From assembly GCF_000150955.2 (NCBI RefSeq), contig NC_011669.1, positions 2,052,993 to 2,116,992 of the forward strand: a stretch of 64,000 nucleotides of DNA. Reading direction: 5' to 3'. Positions 59,409 to 64,000 of this stretch are shown one piece after another (positions within the stretch are counted from its first letter, which is position 1; every line of letters begins with the position of its first letter). A program made the position numbers and the translations under genes. The DNA comes from Phaeodactylum tricornutum CCAP 1055/1. Taxonomy: Eukaryota > Bacillariophyta > Bacillariophyceae > Surirellales > Neidiaceae. The notes beneath the pieces were generated by a model. That model was given only the letters and a program-made list of their open reading frames with translations, was not told where the DNA came from and made no database searches.

Positions 59409-60581
59409 ATGCATCGATCCGTTTTCTCGGCTGTACTTATGGTGGTTGGGGTTGCATCGACTGTTGCGTTTTCCTTAAATAGAATAGGTGGACAGACTGC
59501 TCCGCCTACAGCAGGTCGACCGTCGGAGGTGTTGCTGCATGCAACGAGTGGCGATAACAGGAAACGCAAGCGACGTCGCAAAACGGTGCCGGGTGCAGTG
59601 TCTCCGGATCCGATCAAGGATGCACAAGAAAAGATCGAAGGCGTTGAGAGTGAAGCCAATGATGGGGATGGACTGACGAAAGACGACCTTCTGAACGTTG
59701 CGAGAGTTGCAAATTTTGAGTTTAATCCCATCAGTGAGATTGCTGTCGGTAGGTGTTCTGTTTGATAATTGAAAGAAAATGTCACCATTGTCGTCTGAGC
59801 GAATTTGCCCTCCTACCAGGTATCGAAGACGAAAAGGTCGCGCAAAAGACTCCCGAAAACGTAATCCGTTTGCCGGACATTAAGGAAGCGAAAAAGAAAA
59901 AGCAAATGGAAGAAGAACTTGCGCGAATGGCTGAAGAAGAAGAGAAGAGCAAAGTTAAAATCAAACGCAGCGATAAGGAGGCATTTCGAAGGGTACGGAT
60001 GATCGTGTAACGAATAGCCTTTCAACCTACTCCTCTACTAACCATTTTTACCAACAGCTTTTGGAGCAACAACCTTTCGCAGATGCCGACGACTCGTTCT
60101 TTGAAGAAGAAGCGTATGGAACCGTTAGTGCTTTACTCGGAGAAAGGGCAAAGCCTTTCATTGGCATTCCTACTGGTCCTCTTCAAGTTGGGCACTTCGT
60201 TGGAGCGTTGGGATTGCTGCTAATGGCTTACGTTGAGTACCCCGGGTTCCCGCTCACGAATCTACCAACGCCACTTCGTGATTGTCTACAGGGTGGTAAG
60301 TTAAATGATTACATCCTTTTTTGAACCCATCGTTGGTTTCCTCACAATTGATTTCGTTAGGTCTTGGAACAATATACGCGATCAACACAGTTCTAGCAGT
60401 TCTCGCCTTATTCAAAGCAGGAGAGCGAGGTCAGCCAAAATGGCTGTGGATTGCGAAGACGTTTTCTGTTGGTGGCCTTGCATATGACCAGCTCACTCAA
60501 CTACCAACCATAGACGAAGTCGCACAAGCGAAGTCTAGGAAAGGAGCCCGATCCTTGGATAGTCTCAAGAAGAAACGCTAA
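59409..60581 (+). CDS. Plastid membrane protein of unknown function, four exons
   Basis: Exons 59409-59748, 59820-59992, 60058-60295 and 60361-60581 join in phase to 323 residues, with introns of 71, 65 and 65 bases. The pre-sequence MHRSVFSAVLMVVGVASTVA / FSLNRI fits complex-plastid import. A basic serine-rich transit region follows, with RKRKRRRKT. A lysine/glutamate helix (EAKKKKQMEEELARMAEEEE) precedes two membrane helices, VGHFVGALGLLLMAYVEYP and GTIYAINTVLAVLALFKA. The tail is basic. The protein has no recognised domain. Exon-rich structure is unusual here and helps to confirm the frame, since each exon alone runs into a stop. Confidence 0.78.
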
Positions 60582-61516
60582 TATTTAAAGAAATACAATC
60601 GCTTCCTATTTTATCGACTAGACATTATTCTCGTATTGTTGCCATTTCATCACCATAAGCACGAGTGCTTTATACATTTACTCAGGAGTTCCGAATTCAA
60701 GGATGAAAGGCGGCCGGAGGGAGCAATATTCCTGTATTGCGTCGCCCATTTTACATTGCTCTTCCTCTTAAAGGATTGAGCAACATCGTTTTGAGCTACT
60801 CCAGGTAAAACGTACGTTACGTTCCGCAACATGCTGACTCATGTTCGACGCCTTTCTGAAAATAATGAATTCATTTCAAACCAAACGGGCGTCGCACAAT
60901 ATCGCACTCATCCACCGTCCCTCTCGGCCGGAATTAAGACAAAAAAACATTATACGCTCCTATAGCAACCTTATTTTGTTGGTTGACATGGCCATGGCCT
61001 GTGACGTTCTCTTTCATTCCCTGCATTGCTACTTTGATGTATGCGTGGTCATTACCACATGGACAAGAATGAGGAGAGGGCTCTAAAATAATTTTAATCT
61101 TCGGGTCAAAGTCTTATCATTTGACGCACACAAGCTATTGTTCTGATTTCGATCGTCACCTCATGCCTCCTTCTGGAAGACGAGACAAATCAACAGTAAC
61201 TTCATTTGGGAGTGATGCGGGATGTCCTTCTTTCGTGTGTTACATTAGCTTTGATTTGCATCAAACCTTGCTGGATTGCCGATTGCCCAACGTGCTATAA
61301 ACTATCCTGCTTTTGGCAAGATGCAATGGTTTCGTTTTGTGTCTCACTGTCACACATACAGGACTAAAACAAGTGCGGTTCCACGGCGGTATCATGTAAT
61401 GTGGCGGAGACGGGCTTGGGGCAGGAAGGTTAGTTATCCCGCCCGAAGCTCTACCCAAATCATTTGATAGGAAGAAATCCCGGCCGAGGCTTCGCCTGCG
61501 TCCGTAAATACAGCTT
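60582..61516. other. Long gene-poor stretch
   Basis: This 935-base stretch holds no convincing gene. A plus-strand frame at 60841-61086 starts with an ATG but has no composition or context to support it. It is likely the 3' region of the plastid gene and promoter sequence. Confidence 0.5.
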
Positions 61517-61754
61517 TTAACGACAAGCAAACTCCACTACAGTAAGTGAGCGCTGTTCGGTCCCGCAACAAGCACAATTTGACAGCCCAGACACTCTTAC
61601 CGTAAATGTTTGCCTTCCCAAAGACACGTAGAATGCTGTCGCCACCACCATGGTAATCTAGTTCTCTCGGGATGGAATTCCCACCCGGATCGCTGTTACA
61701 CACTTTTTCAATGACGTTCACAAAGCAATTCACAGCGAGATCTACCAAGCAAAA
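61517..61754 (-). CDS. Orphan exons of an unidentified gene
   Basis: A minus-strand frame reads FCLVDLAVNCFVNVIEKVC, then ELDYHGGGDSILRVFGKANI, and meets the donor GTAAGAG after 61601. An acceptor CTTACTGTAG then leads to a short last exon (61517-61536) ending in TAA. The 5' side has a plausible acceptor (CGGTCAG before 61754), but no upstream exon or ATG could be tied to it within 440 bases. It may be the 3' end of a gene with a hidden first exon, or a remnant of a duplicated gene. No family is recognised. Confidence 0.35.
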
Positions 61755-62190
61755 CTGACCGATATTTGCTTTGTATGAAACGTTATTTGAGGGTTATGGG
61801 GAGCAGGACATGCGTTCTGGTCTCTTATAAATGTTTAACGAATTTTGCGCGGGAAGCTCACTGAGAGCATTGCGAGCTTTTATCACGTGGGAGGAGTCTT
61901 GTCAATCTACAATATCACATGTTTCCCCAAATCAGTTCTTTAAATAAGTCTGACTTAAGTAATCAAGACCGGTAAACTTTGACTCTCTCCAGAGAGAGGG
62001 GTCTCATGTTGTAGAGTGGTGTACTTCCAACAAGCAAAATTGGAAGATAGAATCACTGACCGTCTAGCGAGAGGTTCCGGAGCTTGTTCGGCACCTGTCC
62101 TTGGATGTGCCACAGCGCGTTTCGTCGTACATAAGTTTTGAGAGGGAGTAGGAAAAGCAAAGATTGTCAGCGTAAGATCAAACCAGAACC
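61755..62190. other. Gap upstream of the RING gene
   Basis: This 436-base gap contains the promoter of the RING gene. On the minus strand an ATG at about 61880 is followed at once by a GTGAGC donor, which could be a tiny first exon for the orphan exons at 61517-61754. This is speculative. A CTCTCTCCAGAGAG hairpin lies at about 61982. Confidence 0.4.
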
Positions 62191-63891
62191 ATGGAGACAT
62201 CGCGATCCAAGGCAGCTGCGGCGGCAGCTTCCATGGTGCCCTTTCACTGCGTGATCTGCTTCGAAGAATTTACGTCGACAGATCGGACCCCGATGGTGTT
62301 GCCGTGCGGACACACCTTTGTATGTGCGCCCTGTACGCGACGCCTTAGACGCTGCATGGAGTGTCGAGAGCCTCTATTTATGCCGGCGACCAGTAATGGT
62401 GGCATTCGACTTTCAAATCAACGGGTTCTGATGCCACCGGTGACGGTACGGCAAGGAGATCGGTCGTCTCCCGACCCGTCTACTCCACCGCGACAACAAT
62501 CGCAATTTCCCGGTCCCCTTGCCTTGCCAATTCCGAAGAACGTCGTATTGCTTTCGATGATGGAAGCTGCGGGGCGGCAGAAGAAGATCGATGGTCAGCA
62601 GAAGAAGGAGGCCGAGGATACTGATTCGGTTGAAAGTGGTGTTGATTCGGACGAGGAAGAAGCTGAACAGTTTGATCTCGGTGCTATTATTAGAAGTATG
62701 GCGACAATGTCGGGACCGTGTGGAACATACGCAGTAAGAGAACGATTTGGTCTAGCAGTGCTCCCAGGGGACCCCCGTAGGAACCGTTCCTTCTCCGGGG
62801 AGAGGGAGGCGGATGTCGCTGAACCCGCTCGGGAAAGAGAGCCATTTTCACTGACCTTTGGGCAAAAGCTACAGATTGTTGACTTCCGCGATGGCGTCGC
62901 CAAACTTGCGAGAGGCGAGGGCTACGTAGTTGCCACCTCTTCTCAACTTGTAAAGGGTACGTAAAGAAGGTCTCTCCATTTCTTTTTTGTCTCGGACACG
63001 GTTTTGACTCAGCTCGGTTTCTTTATGCTCGTAGTCGGTGGACCTCTGGATGAAAGTTGTAGACTCGAAGGTCTTTTGTATACCGTCGCGAGCCGTGGGT
63101 ATGATCTTCAGCGTGCCTTGGAAGAAAATAAGTTGGTTGTGACTCATCTCCAAAGCCAAATAGATGCCATCAAATTGGAGGGACCGAGTCACCCCGTCGT
63201 TGGCGAAGTCCCAGTTGATGAGTTAACAGCATCTCGAAGCGGAGATGATTCGGACACACATCCATCCACACCTCAAAGTGTTGATCAGAGCGGGATCCTT
63301 CAACGTGTGCTGCGTTCTCCTATCAATGGGAATATGGCGGTTGGGTCTCCGGCATCCCATGATATATTATCTGACATGGTTGAGGACGGCGATGCCGTAT
63401 ACTCGCGATCGAGTCCAGGTTTTCCAAGCAGCCTCGACTCGATCGACAACGAGGAAATGGTGAGGGCCGGAATGCCTACTATATACAGAAGGACTGAAAG
63501 TGCCGGTGATTTACAACAATTTACGTTTGGATGTGGGTCAAGTCTCTTGGCGGGCGCAGCGAATGAATTCTTTGGCGAAAGCCCAACGCCCGCAGCAACA
63601 CAGAGATATTCACCACGGACCTTCAACAATGCGACGCGGCCTCACAGTCAAACATACCACGTCGATCAGACCCCCTCAATTGCACCGCAATTTACCTCCT
63701 CTTTTGATGGAATAAACTTTCGAACCGGCATGAGCGGTCATCGCGCCCTGTTGAGTACAAATCCAGGTCGGGAAAACAGACAAAGAAGGGAAATTCGTAT
63801 GATGAGTGAACATCGGGGGATCGGTAAGGCTCGAGGGACAAGCCGAACCTCGCCGAAGTCATTGCCTTCGTTCGGTCCGAGATATGAATGA
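62191..63891 (+). CDS. RING finger protein with a long conserved diatom-type tail
   Basis: Two exons, 62191-62956 and 63035-63891, give 540 residues. A RING near the N-terminus (residues 20-57) reads CVICFEEFTSTDR, LPCGHTFVCAPC, and RRCMECREPLF, a C3HC4 ubiquitin-ligase type. Proline- and glutamine-rich linkers and an acidic stretch (SDEEEAEQFD) follow. A second conserved block bridges the intron: LQIVDFRDGVAKLARGEGYV, ATSSQLVKVGGPLDESC, and LYTVASRGYDLQRALEENK. The rest is serine-rich and disordered. The combination seems specific to stramenopile algae; substrates are unknown. The 78-base intron has donor GTACGT and acceptor TCGTAG. Confidence 0.82.
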
Positions 63892-64000
63892 GAGTGACAG
63901 CGATTTCATGTCGCAATAACAGTGGCAAAATCTAAAGTAATGCTTTCATTACTGATAGTTTTTCCACCCAGTTTCAAATATTATTGTACCGTATCGTGGG
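63892..64000. other. 3' flank at the window edge
   Basis: The last 109 bases are AT-rich sequence after the RING gene stop and probably belong to its 3' untranslated region. Nothing more can be said. Confidence 0.5.

Noticed and set aside
61981-62002. CTCTCTCCAGAGAG hairpin
   Set aside because: A six-base stem of simple sequence is expected by chance and has no gene end or start at a fitting distance.
1-64000. Transposons, retroelements, CRISPR arrays, rRNA genes
   Set aside because: No reverse transcriptase, integrase or transposase motifs, no long terminal repeats and no spaced repeats were seen in any frame.

Overview
This is nuclear DNA of a compact eukaryotic genome: about 39 protein genes in 64 kb on both strands, mostly intronless or with one to three short GT-AG introns (about 65-370 bases), and intergenic gaps mostly under 700 bases. 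The gene set points to a diatom, most probably the pennate diatom Phaeodactylum tricornutum. Five predicted proteins begin with a secretory signal followed by a phenylalanine at the expected cleavage site (for example SDA/FTPRAFG, VGA/FTPT, TVA/FSLN), the hallmark of plastid import through a four-membrane complex plastid. There is also a large 1,3-beta-glucan synthase of the kind expected to make chrysolaminarin, a DGDG synthase, a plastid lipid-associated (fibrillin) protein, and several proteins that look stramenopile-specific. The species is inferred, not proven. LAYOUT. 1-12 kb: edge of an unknown gene, an ErvN-thioredoxin-ErvC protein disulfide isomerase, a THOC6-like WD40 protein, the CAF1 deadenylase, a DEK_C plus double SWIB chromatin protein, a cysteine-rich unknown, a shortened SPF45/DRT111-like protein, a BMT5-like methyltransferase fused to zinc fingers, and a double HMG-box protein. 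12-25 kb: a PPR protein, a candidate plastid membrane selenoprotein with a SECIS-like hairpin, a fibrillin, an ABCB half-transporter, an RNF10-like RING protein and DGDG synthase. 25-40 kb: an XRCC4-like end-joining factor, LipB octanoyltransferase, a J-domain protein, a lipase-type hydrolase, an unknown membrane protein, the 2150-residue glucan synthase and a plastid-type HAD phosphatase. 40-64 kb: a secreted unknown with a possible frameshift, a ZNF706-like protein, a MAP65/PRC1 bundling protein, several small spliced genes, ribosomal protein eL27, several multi-spanning membrane proteins, a GT92-type glycosyltransferase, V-ATPase subunit B, a plastid membrane protein and a RING protein. HOW THEY FIT TOGETHER. 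There is no operon logic; genes are independent and often paired head-to-head over a shared promoter gap. Themes are RNA processing and decay (THOC6, CAF1, SPF45-like, PPR, BMT5-like), plastid membrane lipids and proteins (DGDG synthase, fibrillin, selenoprotein), secretory folding and glycosylation, vacuolar acidification and storage glucan. The most interesting feature is the gene at 14919-15836. Its reading frame runs through one TGA codon for 80 further codons that encode an acidic Asp-rich loop and a membrane helix, and a SECIS-like stem-loop follows the final stop. No transposons, CRISPR arrays, rRNA or convincing tRNA genes were seen. Exon boundaries were read by eye from splice consensus and frame, without transcript data.
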